Assembly (NCBI RefSeq): GCF_963675165.1 | Contig: NC_087381.1 | Coordinates: 3,534,001-3,598,000 of the forward strand | Length of the DNA stretch: 64,000 bases | Direction of reading: 5' to 3' | DNA from: Halichondria panicea | Taxonomy: Eukaryota > Porifera > Demospongiae > Suberitida > Halichondriidae | Shown: one piece after another, positions 33,161-44,489 of the stretch | How positions within the stretch are numbered: the stretch's first letter is position 1 | Layout: each line of letters opens with the position of its first letter | Made by a program: the position numbers and the translations under genes | Notes under the pieces: generated by a model | Database searches by the model: none | What the model saw: only the letters and a program-made list of their open reading frames with translations | Told to the model about the DNA's origin: nothing

Positions 33161-34753
33161 TGGCAGAGCTAGTCTGTATGTACATTATCCATAGTAAATG
33201 TATGGTTTACATCATTTACCTAATTTATTTGATCATCAGAGCTCCATGTTACACTGTTTTACATGTATTTAGCTAAGAATTGGTAAGTAAGAAACTTTGT
33301 GGGGGGATATCTTGAGCTAGGAAGTAGTCATGGTTGCTTGAGAGTGATCAGAGTGTAGAGGGAGCATTGAAATATGCAGTAGGCATAGCCAAGTTGAGCA
33401 TTATGCTGTTTAATGTTCAATATTTGCTTTTAAGTGTGAAAACAAGGATTCAAAAGTAAAGTAAATTTCTAAAGGGACCTCCATAAAACGGACACCATTG
33501 GGGAACAGCCTTTTGGCCGTTATAGAGAATTAAGTGGTCTTCCTGGTTCTGTGAAGTTATTTTCCATTGCTAAAGCTAGTTGGGGACTAGAAAGCTGCTT
33601 GTGCTACGAAAAATATGCTGTATTACAGATTTTTAATGACCTGAATTACGGACCAGCTGTATAATTATGCTTAGTCCATGTAGGATGCCATTCTTGTAGA
33701 TCTATAACCACACCCTTCGTCTGTTATAGGCGGTTAATTCTTGCACTGTATCTTTCGTGCCAGGCTGTTGTCTGTAGTTTAGAGGTGTCCACTATAATTA
33801 TATTCGGGGTTGCAAATAGATAGTAAAAGCAGTTGGTACAAGGCATGCTGTCCGCTATAACAGATAAAGGGGTCCACTGTTCAGTTGTACGCCTTAAGGT
33901 GACATAATTATTTTCAAAGGTAGATTTGTTTGCTGGTGTTAAATTCTGCTAATTCTTGCTAAAGTTGTAAAATTAATGTTATAGTTTTAATGAGCAATTT
34001 TCAATTATCTGTGAGTACAAATTTTTGCAATTTTACTCTCATTTGCAGAAATATCAGAAATTAATACTCGCGAAAATATGTCACTTCAAGGTACAATCAT
34101 ACTGCATGTATATAATCATTATGATCAAACACGCACATGCATGTTATTGTTTTGTTGGGTACATGTTATTGTTCTAGACTGCACTGTTGCATGGTTACGA
34201 GAGCCTAGTGATGTAACTAATAATTATTGATTATCATGATTTATTGTACATGCAGGAGGTGTGAGAAGTGTGGTCACTGGCTTGAACTGGTGAACTGATT
34301 ACACATCAGCTGTCAAACTGTACAGAACACTCATTTAGAGGACCAATTATACTCCCTGTAAAATAGGTCTATAATGTTGCCTACTCTAATGCCATGCACA
34401 AAGGTGGGAAGCTAGGTGATTCCTGCCAAAATAATATGATTTTTTTGCATCGGGGGAATTTTTGTATGAGGTATGTTTTCCTGTATATAATTATGTTGAT
34501 GTTTTTTTTTATGAGGAATGTGTTTATGTATTATAGTCATTTCATGGTTATGAGTGCCACAAGCTGTTTATGATGCCTCGAGGCGTAGCCGCACTCGGGA
34601 TACGGTCCGTTATGGGAGCTCGAGGTTCCACTGTAATTAAAACTCAATGTGTAATTAATACGGATACGTGTAACTATGAAGTGACTTAAATCACAGCTGA
34701 AACTGGATAAAAAACAAACATGATCTAAAAAATCCTAACCTAGTTATACAGTT
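33161..34753. other. Intergenic region with MITEs, no gene seen
   Basis: Positions 33480-33880 look like a decayed element (GGGACCTCCATAAAACGGAC at the left, AAAGGGGTCCACTG at the right). Positions 33891-34091 match the MITE at 14577-14781 (GCCTTAAGGTGACA, GTCACTTCAAGG). Positions 34573-34635 hold the GCCTCGAGGCGTAGCCGCAC end of the dispersed repeat. Confidence 0.5.
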
Positions 34754-37700
34754 TCACGCATTATTTTGCGGTATTTTTTTGTCAACTTTCTGAGACTCCT
34801 CCATGGCCTGGTACTGTTCTGAACCACCTTGATCAGACTTGAGCTCCCCAAAGTAGCGAAGGTTGAAGTACACCTGCAGTGAGGGTAGTATAACAGGCAA
34901 CAGTAATTATTATTAATGACTATAATTACCCAGGCGTTTGTTTCTTATTAAGTTTCTGAGGTGAGGAGTTTACATGGAACTGGCGTTTGGTCATGCATGA
35001 CATATCAGCTTACTATATAGAATCGGCCGGTGCTTTGTTTCATACCTGACGTTTATAGTAAAACGTGTGCTCGTATATAATATGAGCTACCAATGAGCTA
35101 TAACCAGCTGAAACGTAGTAAATTCATGGAAAATTTACTAGATAGCTTTGGCAGGGCCACGCAAAGAGATAAAGAAGGTGAATGAAAGCTCACAGGAGAT
35201 TGGCTCTGACAGCCATTTTAAGCATACATATTCTTGAATTTTAGAAAGAAAAAACGTCAGGGTTTCATACAGAGGGGGGGGGGTGGGGTGCCCTGGGATT
35301 GATTTCCCGCTAGAAATCTGAAAATTAATGATGTCATAATAAAAATGTATGACTTTTCTCCTTAAAAATAGACTAGTAATTATAAAATGTGTGGTTTGAA
35401 GCACACAAAAACCCAAATTGCACCTCAGATAACCATTCCTCAAAACATTTTCCTGGAGAGGACCCCCAGACCCCCCTCAATTAAACGTTTCTCCCTCCCA
35501 GCTAAAAATCCTGTATGAAACCCTGAACGTTTCTTGCTGACCTCCAGTATGGTAAAAGGCATTTATAAATAGGTATAACTATTGGGGCGAGCCCTGAGGT
35601 GAGTCCCATAGTTTCGAGTACTAGCTGTAGAGAAAAGCTCAGCGACCGGATATCCGTCTGTCTGTCTGTCACTTGAAGCTTTTTAGCATGACAATCGCTC
35701 CATTTGCACGCTTTTTAGCGTGGCGATCTGTTTGTCTCGAACTTTAGCGTGACGATCGCTGCAAGACATTAAATTTTATTTCTACTCGAACTCACTGCAT
35801 GCTGATACAGCTCAATAACTAGGCAGTGAGGCAATGGCATTGGGATATCAAACACACCATCTGCTGGCAAGACTATAAGGGAAGTTTGACAACAAAAAGA
35901 AGCTAATGAGACAGAAGCTCAGCTCGTCTGTCGTCTGTCTGAAGAGGAAGAGAGAACAGTTAGAGAGACCTTTATGAAACAGTAAGACATTTACTGGATG
36001 AAACTGATACAGCTCAACAACTAAGGGAATGGCGTTCCCTATACGCCATATCAAAGACACCATCTGCTGGCAAGGCTAAGGCCACTCCAAATCAATTACT
36101 TGTTTCTCATCCCCCTGCCGTACCCTACTTTGAGCCTGGTCAATTTACCTTGAAAACATACCGGTTGCTCATCACAAGACTTATTGTTGACCTTTGACCT
36201 GCTACTAGCAGTGATATAGTCAAGCACGTGATCTAGCACATGGCCATAGCTATAGGTCTGTAGAAGACTGGCTGCTAATCATCTTGCGAAGGACTTGTGA
36301 TTACAGACACTCATAGTACATTTGTACACTACTGGTCTACTGTATATGATGCCTGAAACTTTAGCAAGAACAAATATCCAATAATGTTGCGCATGCGCAA
36401 GCAGTCAGTAGCAGGCCTTCTCTTCAGGGGAGGCCAGTGAAGGAGGCTAGTTAGTTAGCTGCCAACGTGCAAGTTCAAGCTTCTTAGCTTTTGCTCGACA
36501 AAGAAGCTTTAACATCAAAATCTGCCACTATTTAAACCAAGATATTGTTGTGTGAAAGCTATCCATGCTGTAAACGCAGTGCTGTGGCATCCAGGTGAGT
36601 AGAAAAGGCTATCACAAACAAGTAAACTAGAGCACTAAAGTGCAAACCCTCGGCTGATGACATGATTGTAAGAAACTAGTATGTATGTCTAGGACAGCAA
36701 CTCAGGAGCAATAAAACTATAGAGTGAACTGGAGTTATGAGGCTCTATATGAGATGTACTGTGGAGTAGGATCACAGCAAAGAAGCCAGGAGTGTTAGAG
36801 AAGTATGGCTTCTTGGTGCTGGATTCAGACTCAAGCAAAGAGCTAACAACGAGACACAATTGTAGCTTTCTACCTTAGTGACCCTTTTCCACACTCATGG
36901 TCAAGGTTTCTACGCTTTTGAGTTGTCTCGGGTGATTCTATGCTTCGATTTTTGATAACACGCTCATGCTCAAGCTTCCTACGCCTTTGAGTTGTCTCAG
37001 GTGATTCTACGCCTCGATTTTTGATAATACGCTCATGCTCAAGCTTTCTACGCTTACAAGTTGTTTCAGGTGATTCTTCACCTCGGTTTTTGTTAGCGCG
37101 CTCACACTCTTGCTGTAGTCGTTGTTGAGCTTTGCTTGATGTTTCTAAAGCTCTATGTACCATCGTACATGCTGCATTTCGCTTTCTACGTACAGTAAGG
37201 GACTTACTATTCCGTAGAACATGGTCACAATTTGGACACCTCAGTGTCCTGATGTGGACCTCATCCCCACATTGGGGACAAGGTTTAGAGAAGGGTATAG
37301 TGATCTCTTCGGTCCAAGAAGTCTAGTCTGTCCTTTCTTCAGGCTTTCACAAAGTTTTCAGTCATAAACCAACTAGTGTTCAAGCTGGCGCTGTGCTAAT
37401 GCCTCTCGCCATGATTTGCTTTCGCTCAAAAGTATAGAAGAGAAAGTATAGAAGAGGAAAAAGTGTATAAAATAATCTGTCTAAAACTGACTTGCAATTG
37501 TATAATTATGGTATCATTGTTGTGTTTTGTGGCTGCTTATACCAGGACCTCAAGGATCTAGGAAGCAACAAAGAAGAAGATTTTGTTTTCAATTAATTAT
37601 AAGCGGAAGTGCATAATTATTTCATAAAGTTAGCTTATCTATATAAAGTCACTGAGAAGAAAAGACTTATTACATGCATCTATTGTTGTATTATGTGGCT

Positions 37701-40700
37701 TTAATACCAGGACCTCAAGAAAGAAGAAAATTGGATCTGTAGTTCATGCAGTGTATAATTATAATATTTAAGAAGAAAAGACTTGTGTACATGCATATTG
37801 TTATCTATAGTAGTGTTTTGTGGCTTACCAGGCCCTCAAGAAAAATATGATTCTGCCAGGAGGATCTGGATCTGGGGAATGAGCGCGCATGCGCATTACA
37901 TCCATAGGAATAATTAAAGGGTGTGTCCAAAGAGATCAATTTCACAAATGGCTACTGCTAGCTAGCTGTTTTAACAGGTATTTTCTGAGTCTTGTAGCTA
38001 ACAAAAAGCTAGCGCTTTAGTGCAAGGCTAACTCATATGTTGAATAGAAAGTTTGTGCGGACAGATGATGCTATGAAAGATTCTGAAGAGACTGCAACAG
38101 CCTTCAATGTGAGTCAAACTAGCCATAACTCGAGAAAGAAGCTTTAGTTTGCTAATCCACGAATCAAAATCCAAGAGAACGTGGCTAGAAGCCTATAGAA
38201 GCTGTTAGTTTTCGTCGCATTGCAACCGTTGAGCAGTTACAGCTGGAACAGACACACAGACACACAGACACACAGACACACACAGTCAGCTTTACCGTAT
38301 CCCTCGTGCGGCTACGCCTCGAGGCATAATGATTAAAACCACGTGGATGGGCTTGGTTATAGCCATAGTCTAGTAGGCCAATTGTTCCTGGTACGGGATC
38401 ACTTCAGCTGAAAATAGGTAATGAAGCCTTGACTACGTATTTGCAACTGAAGTGATCCCGTACCTTGACTCAAGGCCATGTGCAAGTTTAGCTTTTGCTC
38501 GCTTTTATCCGACAAAGGAGCTTTAACATCAAAGTCTGCCACAATTTAAAACAAGATACTGTTGTGTGAAGGCTATCCATGCTGTAAACGCAGTGCTGTG
38601 GCATCCAGGTGAGTAGAAAATCCCATCACAAACAAACAAACAGACAAACTAGAGCACTAAAGTGCAAACCCTCGGCTGGTGACATGATAATAAAGAAACC
38701 AGAAGAGTGATAATGCAGTGCATGTAGCATGTATGACTAGCATGCGCTAGCACAGCAACTCAAGAGCAATAAAACTAAACTAACAACGTACATGCATGAG
38801 ACATGCACTATGGACTGGGATCACAGCAAAGAAGCCTGGAGTCTTAGACTAAGAGAAGTATGGGCTGGAGTACGTATAGGATCCAGAGTCAGTCAACAAC
38901 CAGTCACAATTCTACTTTCTTGACAATTGTTCCTGGTACGGGATCACTTCAGCTGAAAATACATAATCAAGCCTTGACTACGTATTTTCAGCTGAAGTGA
39001 TCCCGTACCTTGACTCAAGGCCATGTGGCAAGTTTAAGCTTCTTAGCTTTTGCTCACTTTTACTCGACAAAGAAGCTTTAACATCAAAATCTGCCACTAT
39101 TTAAACCAAGATATTGTTGTGTGAAGACTATCTATGCTGTAAATGCAGTGCTATGGCATCCAGGTGAGTAGATATACTTGTTACAAACAAACAAACAAAC
39201 AGACAAACAAACAGACAGACTACTATAACCCGTGGTCGCCCACGTGCCTCGGGTTAACAAACAAACAGACAGACTACTATAACCCGTGGCCGCCCACGCG
39301 CCTCGGGTTAACTAGAGCACTAAAGTGCAAACCCTTGGCTGGTGACATGATTATAAAGAAACCAGAAAAGTGATATAATGCAGTGTATGTAGTGATGTTG
39401 TTATCATGTATGTCTAGCACAGCAACTCAGGAGTAAACCAGACTGGATGAAGAACAGGTAATGCTGAGAACAGGTAGTGGTACTATAGGATATATGCACT
39501 GTGGATTTATAGGATCACAGAAAAGAAGCCTGGAATCTCAGAGAAGTAGGCTCCAGGTTCTGCATGGAGTAGGATCTAAATTGGCTAAGCAGCAGGAGCT
39601 ATAATTCTAGCTTTCTAAGTGACCCTGTTCCATTGTTCCTAGTAGGTACAGGATCACTTCAGTTATAAAAGCGTGCGCTTGCTAATGCCTCTCGCCATGT
39701 TTTTGCTTTCGCTCCAAAGTATTAGAGTGTTATAGAAGAGGTAAATAATTTGCAATGTGCTTTGATTGTTTCACAAGAAAGGGGTGTCCATAGTTAATAG
39801 TGCATACTGATCATTTTAAATGGCCTGTAGCCAAACAGTGGGAGCAAACGTTTGTCAAAGGCATAGTCAGTAGTCTGTGAGATAAGCAGAATTCAATCAC
39901 AGAAAGTAGTATCAGTCTAAAAAGAGTTATCTGGTTTGTGGATTACCAGGACAACAAAGAAGTGGTATTGAGCGCGCATGCGCATTACATCCAGGAATAA
40001 GGTTCAATAATGGCTACTAACTTCTTTAGCAGCTTTTTCTGACTCTTGTAGCTAACAAAAAGCTAGCGCTTTAGTGCAAGGCTAACTCATAAGTTGAATA
40101 GAAAGTTTGTGCGAACAGATGATGCTATGAAAGATTCTAAAGAGACTGCAACAGCCTTCAATGTGAGTCAAACTAGCCATAACTCAAGAAAGAAGCTTTA
40201 GTTTGCTAATCCACGAACCAAAATCCAAGAGAACGTGGCTAGAAGCCTATAGAAGCTGTTAGTTTTCGTCGCATTGTAACCATTGAGCAGTTACAGCTGG
40301 AACAGACACACAGTCAGCTTTACCGTATCCCTCGTGCGACTACGCCTCAAGACATAATAACGCATGTGCCAAGCTCTGTTCAAGCTACATTTTGCTCGCT
40401 TTTACTAGACAACGAAGCTTTAACACCGAAAGCTGCCACTATTAGAAGTACTGACTTGTTGTGTGGAGGCTACCCATGCTGTAAACGCAGTGCTAGAGCA
40501 TCCAGGTAAGCAGACCCAGTCACAAGCTTCTTAGTTTTTGCTCGTTTTAATTTGACAACGAAGGTTTAACATCAAGTTCTGCCACTATTAAAACTAATAA
40601 CTTGTTGTGTGTAAAGACTATCCATGCTGTAAACGCAGTGCTGTTGGCATCCAGGTGAGTAGATTCACCCAACTACTATAACCAGTGGCCGCTCACGCAC

Positions 40701-43700
40701 CTCGGGTTAACAAACCAACAGACGACGACTATACCTGTGTGGCCGCCCACGCGCGCCTCAGGTAACAACATTTGGTTGGCCATTAATGGCCAACCAAAGT
40801 CTTGTTTGCTCTGATGCCTGAACTATTTGTATTTTGTGAACTGAACAGCCTTCACTGTAAGTAAAACTAGTCATAAAACTCGTGCAAACCCACGTATAAA
40901 AATCCAAGAGAACATGGCTAGAAGCCTACAGAGCTGTTAGTTTTTGTCGCATTGCAACTGCTGGAATAGACACAAACACAAACAGTCAGCTTTACGTATT
41001 CGTCGTGTGGCTACGCTTCGAGGCATAATAATCTTCATAGCGGTGATGTAATGGTAGTTGACTCACCACAACGAAGGCAACGGCTCCCCCAATGATCCAG
41101 CCACTTAGCACGTCAGTAGGGTGGTGCTTGTTGTCAGAGATACGAGAGAGCCCAACCAGCAGTGCTAGCATAAACGAGAACAGCATCAACATGAGCTTGA
41201 AGGCAGAACGCTGATAAGTCGACCGAACACAGGACAGGTACAGCTGTACAAGGAGATACAACCCGTCAATATACATAATTATAGCTACAAAAAGTCAAAT
41301 TTGTAAAAGCTCATAATATAGACTTGCAAGCTGGAGAAAAGGTATGGGATATCCACAGGTGCTTAAGATAAAGATAATTGTGCAGAATGGACGGATGTGT
41401 TCAAACGTTAAAGTATAACAGGAAAGTATAGGTTAAACGTAGGTGTATACTGCTTCATTGCCCCAAAAAAGTGCCGAGGTCTAGATGCTTAAAGTGTTAC
41501 TCCGAACTCACAGCGAGAAAAATGAAGGCATAAGCACTCATTGAGGAGTGTCCAGAAGGCCAGGAGACTCTGTGCAATGAGAAATGAGAACAAGTCAACA
41601 ATTTCTAATTACTACATTTTTTGGCTCATTTCATTTTGTAACCACAGCAGGTAATAATTATGTGATTAATGTGATTTAAGCACACCAACCACAAGTTCAC
41701 TACTGTATAGCGGGTATTTTCGTGGGGGTTATTTTCGTGGGCAAGCTGACCTCCATGAAATTTTAATGTAGGTGTGGCTTACTGGAACGTATGAATGCAG
41801 TGCGGGCAATGAACTTTTTACTCCCGAAAATCACAGTTTTCGAGTTAAACGAATTGTTTACCCCACGGAAATTACCCTCTATACGGTAATTGTTACACGC
41901 ACTTTCAAATCTATTCTATGCACCTTGACGCAGCAACAGTGGAGTTGTCTCCACGACAGACATAGTCCTGTACATAGCGCGGGTTTCCGTACGGATCTGT
42001 ACAGTTGAACAGGGAGAAGTCAGGATCACACACGTCCATGAAGTTGGGCCTCAGTCTACCAACCACTATCTTGCCAGCATCGGTGATGATCAACGTAATG
42101 AGATAGCCTGTGAAACATAAGTTGTTGTCTTGGGATGTGCACATAAGTATTAAACTAAACCACACATGTAATAACATTTGCAAAAAGTGAAAGTTGCTGG
42201 AGTAAACACCAAAATGCATGCTTGGAAAAAATGAGCATATAGGAGAACTGCATGTCAATCGGTCACAATGTTATTCAAATTCATGCACGTGCATTTCATA
42301 AATGTCTACATATGCCTATTAACAATGCAAAATGGTATTCATAACATGCAGTAAGCACTGGCTGCATAGAATTATGACAATGCTGGTGTCTGGGCCAATC
42401 CAGCAACTTTTAATTGCAACTAAAACATCCGCAAACAGTAATCAGAGTGAAAGACAACAACAGTTGAATTTTGAGCAGTCAAATGGATATAAAATTATGT
42501 ACTACGAGGAAAACACGTAATACTTGATTACAACGTGTAAATAACTACTACCGAGGACTTACACTAATAGCATGTGAAACGGATGGGGGAAGAGTGTATC
42601 AGGACGTGATTTCAATTCCCTCCAGATCCTAACACTAAAGGTGTATATACGTAGGGGCACTTACTCTGAATTGTTATGGTATTCCAGAAAAAATCCGTGT
42701 CACACACAAAGTTTAGCTAGCTAGGTATAGTGAAACGCTTCCCTTTGTGTTTGACTACAAGCTTTAATTAATCGAGGTACTGACAATAATAGAATCACCA
42801 GCTAGTAGTTTGTGTTTAGTTTGACCTACCGACAAGGTACCATCTGAACTCGTAGCAAATCCTGACGATCCAGTATGGAATGAGGCAGGACTGGGACTCT
42901 GCCCCACATGGATGAAACTGTTTGCCTGGTTTGGACTTGTGTGAGACAAAACGCTCCCATAGATTACCTCCAATCAACTGCAAGGAACAGTTAGTCTCAT
43001 TAAATCAACGGAACTCATAAGCTAATTGTCTCAAAGCTCAGAGCTGTATTTCCTCTCAGAAACTGTAAAGGACAAAGCAGCCACACCCCTTTTTAGACTA
43101 CAGATCTAGCGGCAGGACCCGCCCTCCCCGCAGTAGAAAGAACATGGTACAACGTCATCGGTGAGTAATCACTCTAGAGTCCAGACACATTGCTACATGC
43201 AGAGTAATGTGTCCAGGGGGACACCAAGCGGAGACACTTCACTCTGGAGTAATTGGTCTTGGGGGGACACGTTACTCTGGAGAAATGTTTTCCGGGGTAT
43301 ATACACCTTGCCACCTTGCTTCAGAATAATACACTCGCGGGCTGTCACTTTTTCACAGCAAAAAGTAGAAAACTCCTTGCAGAATCTTGTGCAAGTATAA
43401 TAGCGGCAGCTCAAGTGGCTAGAACGCATGCGGATACCACAAGATCATTGATAAGTTGAATGCAGAGTATCAGCTCACCACCATAGGCACTAGCATAGCT
43501 ATACGTACTAGAATACTTGTTGTGTAGTGTAGCTAAAATCTAAGTGTCACGGCCGTCACAAAAAACACAGCCACTTAGAATCTCATCTGATGTGCTGACT
43601 GTGTAACACAGGATTCTATAATTATACGGAGTTTGACCAGTCTACTTTTTGTCGTGCAAAAGTGGCGGCCCGCCCGCGAGTCTACCGAAGTAAGTGTCCA

Positions 43701-44126
43701 AGGGGGACAAGATACTCTAGAGTAATGTATCCAAGGGACACTTTACGCTGGAGTAAAGTGTCCAAGGGGTAATATTATTATACTGCGGGGGACACTTTTA
43801 CACTGTATAGATATATATATATCTATACGTACACGTACGTATCTAGCGAATAATTTTTGCTTCTAATTTTTAAAACACGTCTTTGCCAGCCAACTCACCA
43901 CAAAAAGAACTAGCAGAATACCCACAGTAACAAGTGCCTCAGCAGGCACTGTGCTGGGCTTGGCAGGGAACCTAATGGACGAGTCATCACAGTAGAAACC
44001 TCTCCTCACAATGGAACCCACTCGTTCGGCTATGACCAACCCAAGAAACAATATGAACAGGATGGCAATCACCACAAGATCAAACAACGTTCTCCACCAG
44101 GCTTTCAGCACCGACAGGCAACTCAT
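34754..44126 (-). CDS. PAP2-family lipid phosphate phosphatase, complete, six exons
   Basis: Exons are 44126-43899, 42977-42830, 42107-41924, 41569-41512, 41243-41067 and 34873-34754. All phases agree and the total is 915 bp, or 304 residues, the usual size for phospholipid phosphatases. The family removes phosphate from phosphatidic acid, lysophosphatidate or sphingosine-1-phosphate at membranes. All three motifs are present: KIVVGRLRP (C1), PSGHS (C2) and SRISDNKHHPTD (C3). GFYCDDSSIRFP after the first helix and a GRLRPNFMDVCDP stretch are typical of the LPP/PLPP group. Several hydrophobic helices are visible (LVVIAILFILFLGLVIA, FKLMLMLFSFMLALLVGL). The last exon encodes a short polar tail (GGSEQYQAMEESQKVDKK). 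Its 6.2-kb last intron is full of repeats. PLPP1/2/3 cannot be told apart here. Confidence 0.93.
35258..35525. mobile_element. 268-bp MITE with CAGGGTTTCATACAG ends, 5-bp target duplication
   Basis: CAGGGTTTCATACAG at the left pairs with CTGTATGAAACCCTG at the right, and AACGT directly flanks both ends. It shares terminal structure with 59015-59219 and, more loosely, 58526-58692. Confidence 0.75.
36870..37322 (-). CDS. Zinc-ribbon protein fragment with three 23-residue charged repeats
   Basis: An open frame preceded by an acceptor-like ACAGACTAG encodes a zinc ribbon (CPQCGDEVHIRTLRCPNC), a basic stretch (TVRRKRNAACTMVHRAL), then three tandem 23-residue repeats of the form KNRGVESPETTQRRRKLEHE, and ends at a stop at 36870. 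No Met precedes the ribbon, so an upstream exon or a dead copy is implied; the first Met is at 37163. Similar ESPETxxRR repeats occur near the N-terminus of Helitron-like transposon proteins in marine invertebrates, which is the best guess. It lies inside the phosphatase intron on the same strand. Confidence 0.45.
   Translation of the reverse strand, partial: TSWTEEITIPFSKPCPQCGDEVHIRTLRCPNCDHVLRNSKSLTVRRKRNAACTMVHRALETSSKAQQRLQQECERANKNRGEESPETTCKRRKLEHERIIKNRGVESPETTQRRRKLEHERVIKNRSIESPETTQKRRNLDHECGKGSLR
37940..38335. repeat. Dispersed repeat copy with CCTCGAGGCATAAT end
   Basis: Nearly identical to 39985-40372 (AGCTAACAAAAAGCTAGCGC, ACAGATGATGCTATGAAAGA, TAGAAGCCTATAGAAGCTG) and ending in GTGCGGCTACGCCTCGAGGC. 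It also contains (CACAGA)n at 38252-38282. A shorter copy is at 40860-41032 and a reversed one at 28.3-28.7 kb. Confidence 0.75.
38377..38475. repeat. Foldback element, copy 1
   Basis: TGGTACGGGATCACTTCAGC and GAAGTGATCCCGTACC are inverted arms of a palindrome of about 100 bp ending CCTTGACTCAAGGCC. The same palindrome recurs at 38925-39022, and half of it near 39633. Confidence 0.75.
38925..39022. repeat. Foldback element, copy 2
   Basis: It repeats the palindrome of 38377-38475 with better-matched arms (TCAGCTGAAAATAC...GTATTTTCAGCTGA). Confidence 0.75.
39985..40372. repeat. Dispersed repeat, second near-identical copy
   Basis: It matches 37940-38335 over almost its whole length, apart from the missing CACAGA expansion and scattered substitutions. 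Non-coding in all frames. Confidence 0.75.
41703..41886. mobile_element. MITE of the GCGGGTA family inside a phosphatase intron
   Basis: CTGTATAGCGGGTATTTTCG and its counterpart GGAAATTACCCTCTATACGG form inverted repeats bounded by TA. It lies between phosphatase exons 3 and 4. Confidence 0.78.
42108..42829. other. Phosphatase intron 2, nothing recognised
   Basis: AT-rich, with no coding sequence or clear repeat. The small open frames here have no family resemblance. Confidence 0.5.
42978..43898. other. Phosphatase intron 1 with GTGTCC/GGGGACAC repeats
   Basis: Two clusters (about 43180-43290 and 43690-43800) repeat the motifs GTGTCCAAGGGGGACA and ACTCTGGAGTAA in both orientations, suggesting a decayed inverted-repeat element with the ends near 43200 and 43800. 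A TA-rich palindrome lies at 43806-43828. Confidence 0.5.
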
Positions 44127-44489
44127 GATGGGGCTAACGCTTGCTCTGCACTGCACTACAGGCTCTCAAAGCTAGCTGATATTAAAACAAGGCCGATTTT
44201 TCACTATGTAGAACAGGATGAAAAATCATAGCCTTATTTTAGAGACAGCTCGGCCAGTGTCAGGCTATAATTATAATAATACGCATAATTATTATGCGTA
44301 CATGTATGACCTCTAAATACGTACATGTTTATTTTTTCTTCCACATTATAATTTTGACCATTAAAAAAAAAGCCTGCTTTGAGTCTATAAAATCATGGTC
44401 GGTCAGCAAAATAATTAATGCAAAAATGTCCATCATGATTGTATGTTTAGTTTATGTAGCTTTGACACCTCCACCGAGGCATTAGCACC

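Larger units (their letters stand above)
34874..41066. other. 6.2-kb last intron of the phosphatase gene, repeat-packed
   Basis: Besides the items listed separately, the intron holds about five related units carrying TGCTGTAAACGCAGTGCT followed by GGCATCCAGGTGAGTAG (near 36568, 38578, 39137, 40480 and 40628), two to three copies of the CCTCGAGGCATAAT-ended repeat (37940-38335, 39985-40372, 40860-41032), repeated GCTAATGCCTCTCGCCATG (37398 and 39680), and AACAAACAGACAGACTACTA repeats at 39190-39310. Confidence 0.6.
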
